Shown here in pieces: positions 44,638 through 56,919 of a stretch of DNA of 64,000 nt (its first letter is position 1; every line of letters begins with the position of its first letter). The notes under the pieces were generated by a model. It worked only from the letters and a program-made list of their open reading frames with translations. It made no database searches and had not been told where the DNA came from. The DNA lies in contig JAMPIV010017527.1 of NCBI GenBank assembly GCA_024509875.1, forward strand, positions 1 to 64,000, given 5' to 3'. The DNA is from Oreohelix idahoensis. Lineage: Eukaryota; Mollusca; Gastropoda; Stylommatophora; Oreohelicidae. The position numbers and the translations under genes were made by a program.

Positions 44638-47600
44638 CTAATTTTGATCACAGGGGTGCCGACTGAGGACATCTGCACCGACATTCAATGACCCTGAGAT
44701 GTATTCGATAATAAACTGATAAGGTTGCAGTAACAAAGACCACCTCAGCAATCTTGCGTTTTCATGCTTAGCCTGAGATAAGAATACGAGGGGCTGATGA
44801 TCCGTCTGGACCACAAAAGTCCTACCATACAGATAGATTTGAAACTTCTTTATTGCCCAGATTAACGCTAAACATTCCTTTTCGCTTGTAGAATATCCTT
44901 GTTCCGCTTTATTCAATTTGCGGCTTGCATAAGCGACTGGGTTCAGTTCCCCATCGGGTGAAGATGACCTCTGCAACAAGGCCGCCCCGAGGCCTACATT
45001 ACTTGCATCTGTTCTCACCACAAAGTCCTGTGTCAAATCAGGCAATTTGAGAATAGGCTTGCTAGTGAGTTTTTCCTTTAATTCTTGGAAAGCTAATTCA
45101 CATTGCGCAGTCCAAATAATTTTATCTGGAAGTCCCTTGCGAGTCAGATCAGTCAGAGGAGCACAAATAGAGTTAAAATTTTTGATATATTTTTGATAAA
45201 ATCCGCATAACGACACGAATGATCGCACATCCTTTTTTGTTTGTGGTCTAGGTGCTCTCTGCAGTTTTTCCAAGTTCTTGGGATCAGGGGTCATGTTACC
45301 CTGATATACAGTGTGTCCCAAGAATTCCAACTCTTTGCATCCAATACAACATTTTGTTGGCCTAGCAGTTAAGTTCGCCTCCCTAAGCCTATTAAATAAC
45401 ATTTTTAGAGCGTCAATGTGTTCTTCAAATGTCTCTGTGGCGACGAGAATATCATCCATGAAATTCGTGATACATGGGTTATTCAGGGGATCCAACAATT
45501 TGCGCATCATCCTTGAAAATACACTCGGAGCATTTTTCAATCCGAATGGTAGCATGTTGAATTCATAATGTCCTTCCGATATGCTAAACGCTAAATAAGG
45601 CCTCACTTCAGGCTTCACTGGAATCTGGTAATAGCCTTTACTAAGATCCACCTTTGAAAATTATTTTGCCTTGTTTAATCTGGCAAATAACTGTTTTGTG
45701 TCTGGTAATGGATCCACTTGTCCTTCTGTGACAGCATTCAGTTTCCTGTAATCTATGCACAGTCTGTGTTCCCCAGACGGTTTCCTCAACAAAACGACAC
45801 TGGAGCTAAAAGATGATTCACTGTGTGAAATAATCCCCTCCTTCAACAAATAATCTATTTCTTCCTTCAATGCCTTCTCCTTCGCGAACGGAATAGAATA
45901 GGCTCTCATACAGATTGGGTTTGAGTCTACCAGTATCATGTCATACTGTAGCAAATTTGTATGTCCTGGTTTATCTGTTAATACATCTGTATGTTCCTCC
46001 AGAACCTGTTGAACTCTCTCCCTCTGATTTTTAGTCAGGTGCTTACTGACTTTTACTTGTGCCGCTGTTTCACAAGGATGTAATGGGTATTCATGTGAGG
46101 TGAGTGGTTCCTTTTGCATTTGAGTTGCGATAGCCAAGGTCAGTAAGGGGGTGCTTTCCTGGAGTGGTCTGTCCAGATACTTCTTTAAAAGGTTTACATG
46201 ATAAACTTTCTCCTTCCCCTTTTTGTCAATTTTATAGTTTGTTCTAGACACCTTCTCTAGAACCGTATATGGACCTTGCCATCCAATTTGTAATTTATTC
46301 TGGCTGCCGGGTAGTAGAAGAAGCACCTTCTCTCCCACAGCTAGTTCTCTGTCCTTTGCCTTCCTATTAAAATATGCTGCATGTTTCTTCCTGGCTTGTC
46401 TCAAATTATCATTTGCCAGTTTCCATCCAGCTTTCAGACGAGTGGTCAGTTCGTTCACGTATTGATAGGATGAGGTAACAGTCTCTTCTGCCTTCTCATC
46501 TGTCCAGGTCCTTAATAGTGCTTCTAATGGACCTTTTATTGGCCTCCCAAATAGCAGAGTTGCGGGAGCCATCCCGGTTGAACTATGTGGTACCTCCCGA
46601 TACGCAAACAATGCGGCGGGCAGGAATTGATCCCACACATCCGGTTTTTCGTGTGCCAGCTTCCTCAGGATAGAAATGAGAGTCCCATTAAACCTCTCTA
46701 CCTGGCCGTTCCCTTGTGGGTAGTACGGACTACAATGAACGTGTCTGGCTTGAAATAGCTTAAAAACTTCTTCCGTTAGTTTCCCCTTGAACTGAGAGCC
46801 ATTATCAGTCAAGATTTAATGCGGGAATCCTAATCTTGTGAATATTGTAAGTAGTGCCGCTGCTACATGTTTTGAATCAATTGATGGCAGGGCTACCGCC
46901 TCTCCCCACATAGAACAAGTGTCCACCAGAGTAAGGATGTAACTGTTCCTCCTCTTGGTCCGAGTGAGAGGTCCCACAATATCCACTGCAACCCTCTCAA
47001 AAGGTGTTCCCACTATGGGCATTTCCCCTAGAGTTGCAGGAGCAGTCCAGTGCTTTGGAGCTACCCTTTGACATTCTGGACAGGATTTGACATATCTTTT
47101 TATATCCTCCGTTATCCCTGGCCAGAAGTAATGACAAGCTATACGCTGTCCTGTGGCGCTGATCCCCATGTGACCACTGAAGGGAATCGCATGCCCGAGT
47201 TCCATCACTTTACCCCTATATGAAGTGGGAAGAACCAGCTGGTTGTGACCATTTGTTCCAGTTCCGGCCTTCCTGTATAATAGTTTGTTCTTCATAAAAT
47301 ATTCGCTCTTGCTTGGAGGTGTGTGGCATTTGGGCAATTTTTTAAAACATGGCTTGAGTGTCCTATCCTCAGCCTGCGCCTTCCTCATCTCCTCTGGATG
47401 AGCATTTATAGGTTCACCTTCTTCCTCCTTTTTCTGTGACCTGGTCTGCACTGTCGCCATGATCACAGGTCTCTCGGGATTCCCCAAGAAGACGTATCTA
47501 CACCCCAATATCAGAGGGTAGATTGGTTCATCTATCACTGCTGCTCTGATCTCTCCTTCCACATAGCGAGTTTTCACCGTTATCCTTGCGATGGGAAGTG

Positions 47601-47790
47601 TCATGAGTGGTATGTCCTTAGTCGCCCCTTGTATTTCCACTGTTTCTGTGGTATACTGACTTGGGTCCACTAGGCTAGACTTCACAACTAAATCATAATC
47701 CAAACCTGTATCATAAAGGCACCTTATGGTGACCCCATTACAAATAACATCCTCACAAAATGGGGGTGATAAGGTTCCTGCTGTCCATTA
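44638..47790 (-). pseudogene. pol: Gypsy-1 pol: protease, integrase, reverse transcriptase, RNase H
   Basis: Read on the minus strand, the order is as follows. Protease has the LYDTGLDYD active site (about 47700). Integrase has a zinc-binding HAIPFSGHMGI...CPECQ segment (about 47070-47200), the core Asp in VAVDIVGPL, Asp in LTDNGSQF, Glu in GQVERFNGTL, and a GPYTVLE module. RT has SSSVVLLRKPSGEHRLCIDY, then DLSKGYYQIPV and the active-site FMDDIL (about 45440). RNase H has VRTDASN and the terminal LLRWSLLLQPYQF...GADVLSRHP, stop near 44638. Integrase before RT is the reverse of normal gypsy order. The breaks are an in-frame TAA between FPH and ILTDNG (46813-46815), an in-frame TAA before the DLSKGYY block (45661-45663), and a frame change near 47705-47765. 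Confidence 0.95.
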
Positions 47791-47821
47791 GAATTAACCT
47801 TTAATCTTTGAGTCCATGACT

Positions 47822-49018
47822 TCATTGCAGCAATGTTTGAAGGTTTCCTTCTACAAAATTCGGTGTTATGGTTATCTTTCTTGCACCATTTGCACCATCT
47901 TTTTCCTTGGTTAAACGGTTTTCTTTCATTGTATTTTTGGTCATTGAACTGTGAGTTTCTGTCTCGATAGTCATTTCTTGGCCGTTCAAAGTTTGTCCTG
48001 CCTTTATTACCCTGTTCTCTATTTTCAAATTTATTAAATGGAATGGCTGTGGAGCTTTAAAAGTTTCTATGTGCTTCTTTTTATTGCCACTTACCTCTGC
48101 CTGGGCTGCCTGATACCTCTCAGCGACATTTAAAATCTCCCCCAACTTCTCTGCACCTTGTTCCATGAGAAATTTTCTCATGTCTGCAGCCATGGACTCT
48201 CTCAATTGCTCTATCATGATCATCTCTTTAAGATCTAGTGTCTTCCCCAGAGCAGTCCATTTCTCCAAATAGGTTTCCAGTCTGGCAGAGAATTGGTGGT
48301 ATGTCTCCCCAGACAACAGTTTGGCATTTCTAAATTTCTTACGATAAATTTCACCATTTTTTTCGTACCTCAATAACAAAGCTTGTATTAACATGTCATA
48401 ATTGTCTTGGTCTTCTCTGTTCATTTTTTGCGAAGACTTCATAAGAAGTACCTCTCAGTCCCTGTGATAACTTTAAACTCCACCTCTCTCTCTCTCTAAC
48501 CCATATGTAGTAGCTAATAATTCAAAACGACTGAGGTACCCCTCGATGTCATCGTCTTTTTCAACAAAATGGTCTAAATGAAACCCCATAGCTGATGTTG
48601 AGGCTCCCTGATTGGGCGTAGCATCTGAGGCAAAAGGGCTGGCACCATTTTCAGGAGCCTGGCCTTGTAACTCCAGCTCCCTTAGTCGTAATTCGTGCTC
48701 CCTTTGCAACCTTCTATCTTCTGCTTCCCTTTGCTGTCGTTTTTCTTCTGCCTCTAATGCTTTAGCCTCTTTGTCAGCCTCAATCTGCAGCCTCTTTACC
48801 CCAGCCTCAATTTGTAACCTCTTCTCTTCAGCCAACCTTTCAGATTCTAATTTTCTTTCGGCCTCTTTTTCTAATCTTCTTTTTTCCCGTTCAATATACT
48901 TGTCACATTCAGCAGTTACATACTGAATTAAACCATGACCATCCATTCCCATTTCCTTCGCCGTTAGCACAGCAGCTGATCTGAACTTTGCTAACTCAGC
49001 CATCACACAAAATAACAA
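47822..49018 (-). pseudogene. gag: Gypsy-1 gag with coiled coil, SCAN-like segment and CCHC knuckle
   Basis: It starts MAELAKFRSAAVLTAKEMGM. Then comes a long charged helix (KRRLEKEAERKLESERLAEE and related repeats) and a Ser/Asn linker. The FHLDHFVEKDDDIEGYLSRF segment runs on through LLRYEKNGEIYRKKFRNAKL and the YHQFSARLETYLEKW motif, which resembles the SCAN domain. The nucleocapsid knuckle C-x2-C-x4-H-x4-C (CKWCKKDNHNTEFC) is intact but lies in another frame near 47870-47890. Frameshifts occur at a (GA)n expansion (about 48480-48500), at an A run near 48430, and at an A run near 47905. It corresponds to Gypsy-2 gag at 53781-55740. Confidence 0.9.
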
Positions 49019-49240
49019 TGCTCAAGGTAAAATTCTAACCAATCAATAACTAAAGTAATTCTACTTAACTATTGATTAAGGTAATTCTAATTAGCCAGTT
49101 AACTAATTAATTACCCCTGGCTGTGAAGATTCACCAACTTTTATTTTCACTTTCATTTTTAAGGGACACTTTTAATTTTTACAATTTGTTCCCCTGATTT
49201 AATTCTCCCACCAGGAGATCCTAATATTACTGATAAGCTA

Positions 49241-49262
49241 ATTATCCCTGGAAGAGACCCCA
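49241..49262 (-). other. Gypsy-1 primer-binding site (tRNA-Pro-like)
   Basis: Five bases inside the 5' LTR end, the minus strand reads tggggtctcttccagggat. It differs by a few bases from the Gypsy-2 site (tgggggctcgttcctgggat) and resembles the complement of the tRNA-Pro 3' end used by several retroviruses. The exact tRNA would need the host tRNA set. Confidence 0.55.
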
Positions 49263-49267
49263 ATATA

Positions 49268-51306
49268 TGTAGTGGATTTTGATGGTATTGTATGGTTGAT
49301 GTCACCTAGTGTGATGTATGAGGTCAACTGTGAAGGCTCCTGAGATAAATGTAGATGTGAATTACAGAAGGCCCTTCTTGCTACCACTTACGACCTCACA
49401 CATATCTTTTTTACTAATGAATGTGGCTACGTTAAACGTCTAGGGTACTGATATGTACTGTGTTGTGGTAGTTTACACACACACACACACCCAGATATTT
49501 AAGAAGTCTAATAATATTAATAAAATTTATGACACACTGAACTAACTCAGGCTGTTTTAGTTTTACAAGTTAAATCTTTTGATAAATTTATTTTGTTCTG
49601 AACCAAATGTTTAGTTGGTCAGAACATAAGAAATATTATGGAGTCATAAATGAAATGCAAAATCACATGACATAATAAAATGGAAAATGTGTACTTAATT
49701 ATTTCAAATGACTGGTTAATAATAATTATATTAAGCTAGTCACAGGAGAACTTATTACTAGATATGCTGTTGGGGTGGTGTCATCACTCCCAGTCTATGA
49801 CTGCCAAACATTGTCTGTTGACTTAAGGGATAAATATATATAGTTTAATTTCCCCAATGTCATGGCTTTATTTAATGGTGAATTAGGGATAGTTTAGTTG
49901 AAAATGTTGGTGAAAGTCCAGCAGGCCAGATATGACTTATCTCGCCTGCGTCGATCCTGTACAAAAGTCTGGTGGCCCCACCTCTCCGTGCTGGGGGCAA
50001 TATACGGCTGCTCTGACACAATGATAGACTGCTCTGGTCCACACTTGTATATATTACTACAGCATTTGACACCGCTTTGGTGCCAAATAGAAACTCACAG
50101 TTCTGAAACAAAAGTATTGGTCATGTGTCAGAACTCTATCTTCTGAACCACTTCTGCACACAACACTACACACAACAACACCACATAGACTAGGTCAGAT
50201 CTCTCTGACCACACAGCACATCTTACCAAGTTGGTTTCACATAGTATCAGTTCCCCAAGACTACATTACATCTGAGATATGTTCAATAGCTTCCTGCTAT
50301 TAAATAAGATAGGTGATATGTTCCACTGATCTCAACACTAGATCCTTTTTCATAGTTTCATTTAGGCGTTCCTATATATTTTCTTTGTATGTATGTCTCT
50401 AGACCCTGATCTAGGGCTGGGGATCTAGAGCGAACACTTACTTGTCGTAATCATTTTTATGATATGGCAGTATCAATCACTCGAATTATTAAAATATACA
50501 GAATAAATATTGTTCATTCTTACCAGAATTCAGAATTGAGAACACAGTTAAAGTTTGCTAGCAAAACTCAGCTGAGCTGCTGGCCGTACGATGGCGTCCC
50601 ACTATATAGTTATATTCTTATGGAATCAACACCACCATGGATTCAAACTGCGTCTCTGAACAGACTTATGTCAAATGGCAAACTTTCACCTCTCTATCCC
50701 GCTACTATAAAATGCGTTGACCAATCGCCGACTTCCCCCCTAATTTTCAAATCGTCAACCAAAAGTCACTTCAGTCAAATCTCAGTCAAGTATGTATTAC
50801 GGTCTGTTAGTCCGTCTGCCTCTACTTGTTTTTTTTTCATAAAAACACACTTGGTTTTACATGTATTTCCTACACGAATCTACTGCCTAAGTTATTTTTA
50901 GCTACAATTCTCCACCACATTCCCTCTCTTTAATTACAGCTCGATTTTTACGTTTGCAGACTCAAGGCCAAGATTTTCGAAAATTTAGTGACATGGGTTA
51001 ACAGTGCAGTCGTTTGCCTGATATGAACAATACAGTCTTTTGTCATTATCTTCCTTATTATCTATCCGTCTGTATAATTGAAAGCATATTATTTCTCTGC
51101 TCAAGATGGGCTATCAAACTAGCTAGGTTTTATTTTCATAACTCTATTATTAAGAAAAAACATATTTTTTCTCAAGTTTAATTTTGAAATTTGTTCGAGA
51201 ACCTTCTACCATGTGTTTTGCCGCGGCATTCAAATAAAGACCAAGTATCGAAAAACGTCCAAGAAATGACTGTCTCGATCAAGAGCTAATGTCCTTTTCT
51301 TGTCCA
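49268..51306 (-). repeat. Gypsy-1 5' LTR, inner part (split by Gypsy-2)
   Basis: This matches 40882-44245 without the LINE. It starts at the left with tgtagtggatttt, the minus-strand LTR end ...ccactaca, and is cut at 51306 by the first base of the Gypsy-2 LTR. It contains the uninterrupted caat target of the LINE at 50284-50287. A (CA)n tract at 49475-49492 is longer than in the sister LTR. Confidence 0.93.
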
Positions 51307-51962
51307 TGTCGTGAAACGAAGTGTAACCCACTACTTTGTTAATCACTATGTCGAGATACAGATTTGCTTCAACCAATCAACGATCAACGTTCACCAGTCT
51401 CTGAGACAGAATAAATTAACGGCCATCTTGTTCACGCAAGATGGCCGATGAAAACTGAATAAAATTAGGCTGTATGAGACCAGGTACAAAACCGGAGGAA
51501 ACCAATCATTTTGCTCCGCCAGGAACCAACCGAAAGCTTTCCTCAAGTAGTTACCTGACTATATAATCAAGCGGATTTTATGCTAACCACGCAATCCCGA
51601 ACTTGACGCCAGAGCTGAAGAGGAAGAAGCTGTCACTTTGATTTACAACTTACCTGAGGGCATCGACCTGCAACCTACTTCGCTAAGTCGCGTCAAAACC
51701 TGGCCAGTTTAAAATCTTAGGAGGGTAAATATATTCACGATAACCGTTGGTATTTGTTGTGTGTCATTTATACTACCTATCAGGTTACTGATTGTATCTT
51801 GGGGAAATTAAGTATAATGATTGTATTTCCTATTATGATTGAATAGACGAAGACTAATAGGACTCATACTTCAACCTATTGTCTCCTATACTTCAATCTA
51901 TTGTCAGTCTATAACTTCAGTCTATTGTCTCAGATAAAACCAACTGCAAATATAACCAAAAC

Positions 51963-52137
51963 AGTCCTTGTTAGGACTCAATCTATTGTCTCCTATAACC
52001 TGCAATATAACCAAAACAGTCCTTGTCAGGACTCAATCTATTGTCGCATCTAACTCAATCTATTGTCTTCTATAACTCAATCTATTGTCTCAGATAAGAC
52101 CAACTCCAATATAACCAAAACAGTCCTTGTCAGGACT
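51963..52137 (+). other. three histone-like 16-nt hairpins in the Gypsy-2 5' LTR
   Basis: Perfect 6-bp stems agtcct/aggact with 4-nt loops tgtt (51963-51978), tgtc (52018-52033) and tgtc (52122-52137). All are preceded by ataaccaaaac and followed by caatctattgtcg or caatctattgtct. They differ from the second stem-loop at 38208-38223 by one or two loop bases. The 3' LTR carries the same three (61688-61703, 61743-61758, 61847-61862). Confidence 0.75.
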
Positions 52138-52635
52138 CAATCTATTGTCGCATCTAACTCCAATCTATTGTCTCCTATAACTCCAACCTGATATATCACC
52201 AAACAGTCCTCGTCGCATATACTCCTATCATAAGAACATAACAATATTGTTAGGATATATGTTACCAGCTATTGTCAGAGAGGGCGTGGTATAGTATAGG
52301 GGGAAGGACATTGTTGTATCACACCTAGGTGTACATATTATTGGATTTATTCATGCATTGATTTATATTATGGGATGTATTCATGTATTAAATGTATTCA
52401 TGTATTGAATCTATATTATTGAATGTATCCATGTATTAGTTTATCAGAAAGAATGCTTTGCAAGTAGACACCTGTCTTGTCTCGCTATTGCTAAATCATA
52501 CTGAGCCATGTTGTCATTCATCCCACATGCATACATCGGAGACACGCTCATTTCACTCACACTAGAAATAGGTGGGCTTGAGGACAGAAATTAGCCCCTA
52601 TTTTTGCTTTGTTACAGGTTTAATTGTGTCCTAAA

Positions 52636-52790
52636 AACCTGAGGTCGTATGTTCGAGTCAATCCCGCTGCCTGGAACTCCGCAGGAGCATAGAGGTTGAC
52701 CAGACTCTACATCTTTGGTCCCCCTCAGTCTTGGGTGGGCTAAAGGAACGATACTCTGCCGGTGGTGTGAACCAAACAAAGAAGAACAGA
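52636..52790 (+). mobile_element. tRNA-like SINE module within the LTR
   Basis: The stretch has a B-box-like gttcgagtcaatccc (52651-52665) followed by a body containing ctttggtccccctcagtctt and ctgccggtggtgtgaacc. No convincing A box lies upstream, so the 5' half of the tRNA head is lost. The module is present in both LTRs (also about 62356-62510), so it was acquired before this copy inserted. The SINE origin is inference. Confidence 0.5.
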
Positions 52791-53018
52791 CTTAAGAGAG
52801 AGATGAGTACACATTAGTACCATTTCTGTCGGCATTGTGAGCATAGAACTGTCAATGAAGAAAACGTGAATTAACATAGCAAGAGACAAAATTAATAGCA
52901 TAGCTGAGAAGTGTTATATCCTTAATTAACAGCACAGCTGATCCATGTACTATAATTAATTAACAGCACAGCTGATATACATTTTTTTGTTCCTATAATT
53001 GGAAAACTTGGTGTAAAA

Positions 53019-53021
<3 letters not shown>

Positions 53022-53101
<80 letters not shown>
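53022..53101. repeat. (TA)n microsatellite in the Gypsy-2 5' LTR
   Basis: About 80 bases of alternating TA. The same site in the 3' LTR (62743-62760) has only about 18 bases, so one copy has expanded or contracted since insertion. Confidence 0.97.
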
Positions 53102-53105
<4 letters not shown>

Positions 53106-53489
53106 AATATTTGTAAATCACATGTAAACTTACAAATTCATTACATTCCATTTTTTTCAACATTCACCCTTCAGCACAAGAGTAGATAGTGTATATACTA
53201 AATAAAAATAAGGAAATTGTATTTGAACGACTTGTCAATTTTATCAGTGTTAAGTAAAATCTGTTTCCTTGTTTATTAATATCACAGTTAGTTACACAGC
53301 GGAGGTGGCACTTTATGTCGGTCTCCTCTCTACTATTGTTTCGAGATCAGAACATTCACAGCCGTAACTAATTTGTGATACCAGTAGTCCTCTCAGACAC
53401 TGGGACTTCACCATTTTCTGCAGAAATTCTATTTCTGTAATTTTCAGTACTATACTGATCCTACAGCCAAATAAAACCTCTCGCCACAC

Positions 53490-53509
53490 TGGGGGCTCGT
53501 TCCTGGGAT
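53490..53509 (+). other. Gypsy-2 primer-binding site (tRNA-Pro-like)
   Basis: tgggggctcgttcctgggat starts directly after the LTR. The first 11 bases equal the start of the tRNA-Pro primer site known from gammaretroviruses (tgggggctcgt...), and the rest matches with a small change. Confidence 0.7.
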
Positions 53510-53780
53510 ATTTCTGTATATCTTGAGCCATACTTATTCTATTCATCTATCTACACTCTAACTTGTGCCAACCATAGGTAACATAAGAAAATAAATTTTT
53601 TTTGAGAAAATCATTATAGGATTTTTACAAAATTGTTTTCTTAGGAGGAGTACCATTTAGTACTCAGTAAATAGTTGATGCTCACAAAGTTGCACGGAAA
53701 TTTTTGTTTATTTAAATTAATTAAGTTTAATTACAATAATTTGGATATAGTAGATATACATACCCTATCTAAGTAACGCC

Positions 53781-55740
53781 ATGGCTGACCTAGTGAAGTT
53801 CAGGACTGCGATCATGCAGATGGGTAAGGAATTAAATTTGACAGGTGATGCTCTTACTCAGTATGTCACAACAGAAGTGGACAAACATATGGATAGGGAA
53901 GAAAGAAAGTTGCAATTAGAGACTGAAGCAAGGAAATTAGAGGCTGATAGAGAAGCAAAGAAATTAGAGGCTGAAGAAAGGCGGTTGCAAGCGGAAGCTG
54001 AGAGAGAAGCCAAAAGACTGGAAGCTGAGAGAGAAGCCAAAAGACTGGAAGCTCAGAGAGAAGACAAAAGACTGGAAGCTCAGAGAGAAGACAAAAGACT
54101 GGAAATTGAAGCCAAGAAATGGGAGGCTGAAAATGAGGCAAAGAAAATTGAAGCTGAGTGTTACGTACATTTATTACCTAAGGGGGTAGTCTTCGGTCCT
54201 GCCAAATGTACGCACCAGTCTCAATATAGTTATATTATTTGTGCGGTCGAATGATTCGCGCACTGACGTGCACAAAGCAGTGTGAGTTGCTTTGGGACGC
54301 ACGGGTAACCTAGTTGAGTAGTTTCTGACGTCATGATTTGGAGGGGCAACATGGACCTTGTTTATGTCCGTGATTGATATATATTATTATTGTATTCATG
54401 GCACGTTTATGGAAGCCATTTATTCTAGTGATCTGTATTGGTCTTCAGGTCGAAACCAATAGCAGTAATGTCACGTAAGTTATCGCCCCACTTCTTATTG
54501 TATGCTGTATTGAAGGCCGCTCTTATACTAGTCTAGCGGGAATATGTTATTCCTAGAATGGACCTACAGAGTCGTTAGCCTTTAGGATTCGTATCGTAGA
54601 AGAAGGATTCCTACGAGTGGAAGAAGTTATTGATTACCTTATTCACATGTTTTAATATGCTGCTACAACAATGCCAGAAGCGTGGCATAGAATGGGAGAG
54701 GTTAGTCAACTGGAATCTCTAACCTGTTCGTATTATCGTGAGTGACCTTGTTTGAAACTATATGCTATATAACGTTATGTATGGAGAAAGTCTGGGATTG
54801 GGAAGTACGATATGGAAGATTTTATCCTGGAGTATGAATACGTTACCATGATAGACGTCCTTGAAAGAAGGTCAATGGACTTTAATGAGAAGAATATTAT
54901 ATGGTAACAGCTTGTGATCCTTAGTCACTTGAAAGAGGACTTATTGGTAGAGAATCTTCAGGAAACTTTAAGAGTAATTACCAATATGTTGACGTATGAT
55001 CTTTGCGCCTGTGACGATGTTAGTCTTGTCCACTTCGTATGTGTCATGTTGAATAAAAATCTATGTACAGTCATCAACGACTTATGTACTGCCAGTACTT
55101 TCCCAGTTCACCCAGTTCAACCTTGCTTGTTGGAGTGTCGTTTGAAGAACATTGTTGACATTCGTTCATTTTAACCATTCGCGTTTTAAGTTACCTCTTC
55201 ACCAGTATAAACTGAGCTCAACAATAAAAAAACGGAGTCAACACTGAGGAAAGGAAATTACAAGCAGAGAGAGACCATCAGTTGAGATTAAAAGAGCTTG
55301 AAATTCAGGCAAATACTGGCAATAATGGTGGTAGCTCACCTCACTCAGAGAGTAGCTCCAGCCAGAGCACCTCAAGTGGGGCCATGAATTTTCATCTGGA
55401 CCCATTTGTTGAGAAAGAAGACGCCATCGAGTCGTACCTGGATAGATACGAAAGACTAGCCACTACCTATGGCTTAGTGAAAGAAAAATGGAGTCTTAAA
55501 CTATCTCAGGGATTGAGAGGTGTGGCCTACGATGTGTATTTGAAGCTCTCAAGAGATGACCAGGAAGATTATGAAATCCTGAAGCAGGCACTGCTTGTGA
55601 GATATGAAAAGAACTCAGAATCATATAGAAAGAAATTCCGAACAGCTAAACTTCTTCCAGGAGAAAACTATCACCAATTCTCTGCTAGATTGGAAACCTA
55701 TTTGGAAAAATGGAGTAGTTTAGGAAGTGTCAGGATCTGA
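53781..55740 (+). pseudogene. gag: Gypsy-2 gag, split by a solo LTR
   Basis: It begins MADLVKFRTAIMQMGKELNL. A charged coiled coil with near-perfect repeats (KRLEAEREA and KRLEAQRED) follows and is cut at residue 126 by the solo LTR (54159-55243). After that insertion the frame resumes exactly (EERKLQAERDHQLRLKELEI). Next come a Ser-rich linker and the SCAN-like segment FHLDPFVEKEDAIESYLDRY, KWSLKLSQGLRGV, LVRYEKNSESYRKKFR and YHQFSARLETYLEKW. A one-base frameshift near 55720-55735 then joins to the frame at 55746. Removing the insertion would be enough to keep the helix in frame, so the solo LTR was the first major lesion here or arrived with an otherwise open gag. Confidence 0.93.
54159..55243. 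mobile_element. solo LTR inserted in Gypsy-2 gag
   Basis: The 1085-bp insertion starts TGTTACGTAC and ends GGAGTCAACA, with an aataaaaaa signal close to its right end (which suggests plus orientation). It is flanked by ctgag on both sides (54154-54158 and 55244-55248), a 5-bp TSD. No gag or pol is inside; the 86-codon frame at 54914-55174 matches nothing. The TGTTA...AACA ends are compatible with a BEL/Pao or gypsy LTR, but the family is not established. Its sequence is unrelated to the other LTRs in the window. Confidence 0.9.
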
Positions 55741-55745
55741 AAGAA

Positions 55746-56888
55746 ATGATAATGATGGAGCAAGTGAAAGAGTCCATGCCTCAAGAAATGAGGAAGTTTA
55801 TCATGGAACAAGGAGCAGAGAGATTGGAAGATATTGTAACTGTTGCTGAGAGATATCAAGCAGCTCAGGCAGAACTATTAGGAAATAAGAAGAAGCAGGG
55901 TGAAAACTTCAAATCATCACAAAACTATACCAAATATGAACAAAAGGACCATACCACAAGGAACAAACAAAGATTTGACCAAAAGGACAAAAACCCTCTA
56001 AGATCGGATAAGACACCTTACCGGAAGGAAGGAAAGTGGGTAAAAACTTGTCTAATGAGTAACCACAATACTGCGGACTGCAGAAGGAAGAATCCTCCTC
56101 ATCATGCTGCATGTCTTACAACAGGGAATCAGGGAAGGAAGGAAATGGCAGTAAGTCAGAAAGACTTCCATCATCCCCCTGTCTGTGAGGAAGTGACCGT
56201 GAATGGCACTCAAGTACTGTGTTTATATGACACAGGATTGGACTTTGATTCAGTTGTGTGCTCTTCTCTAGTGAGTCCTGACCAGATAACCACAGAAACA
56301 GTGGAAATCAGAGGACCGATCAAGGGAGCAAGAACCATGACACTACCCATAGCTCGAATCAACATAAGTTCTCGCTATGTGGAAGGAGAAATCAAAGCAG
56401 CAGTGATGGACGACCCTATTTACCCTTTGATTTTGGGGTGTAGGTATGTTTTCCTTGGAGAACCTATAAAACCTGTAGTTATGGCAACAGTCCAAACCAG
56501 GGAAAGCTCCAGGAAAATGGAGGAGAATCCTATCAATACTCATCCAGAAGAGATGAAAAAGGCTCAAGCAGCAGACAGCACGTTGAAGCCTTGTTTTGGC
56601 AAATTGCCTAAAGCACATAACCCTCCAGAGAAAGGAGACTTGTATATGAAGAATGGCCTACTATACAGAAAAGCTGGAACAGGACCTAAAGGGCATGGAC
56701 AGCTTGTAGTGCCAAAATCTTACAGGGAGAAGGTTATGACGCTAGGACATGCTATACCCTTCAGTGGACATATGGGAATAGGGGCCACTGGACAAAGGAT
56801 AGCCTGTCACTACTTCTGGCCAGGAATTACAGAGGACATAAAAAAGATATGTAAGATCTTGTCCAGAATGCCAAAGAGTAGCTCCTAA
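55746..56888 (+). pseudogene. Gypsy-2 gag end, protease and integrase zinc domain
   Basis: Residues 1-60 finish the capsid (MRKFIMEQGAERLEDI, VAERYQAAQAE). The nucleocapsid knuckle near residue 100 reads WVKTCLMSNHNTADC. Its first Cys, present in Gypsy-1 as WCKWC, is Val, so zinc binding is probably lost. Protease follows, with the active site LYDTGLDFD at residue ~160. The integrase zinc segment begins near residue 331 (LGHAIPFSGHMGIGATGQRI). A one-base insertion in an A run near 56840-56848 destroys the CPEC part in this frame; the correct frame continues beyond it. Confidence 0.92.
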
Positions 56889-56919
56889 GCATAGGACTGC
56901 ACCAGCAACACTGGGAGAA

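Larger units (their letters stand above)
51307..53489 (+). repeat. Gypsy-2 5' LTR
   Basis: It starts TGTCGTGAAACG and ends ...aaaacctctcgccaca(c) before the primer-binding site, about 2.18 kb. It contains a minisatellite-like run of aatctattgtc units with three hairpins (51963-52137), a tRNA-like module (52636-52790), a (TA)n tract (53022-53101) and an aataaaac motif 20 bases from its end. The same order is present in the 3' LTR. Confidence 0.93.
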
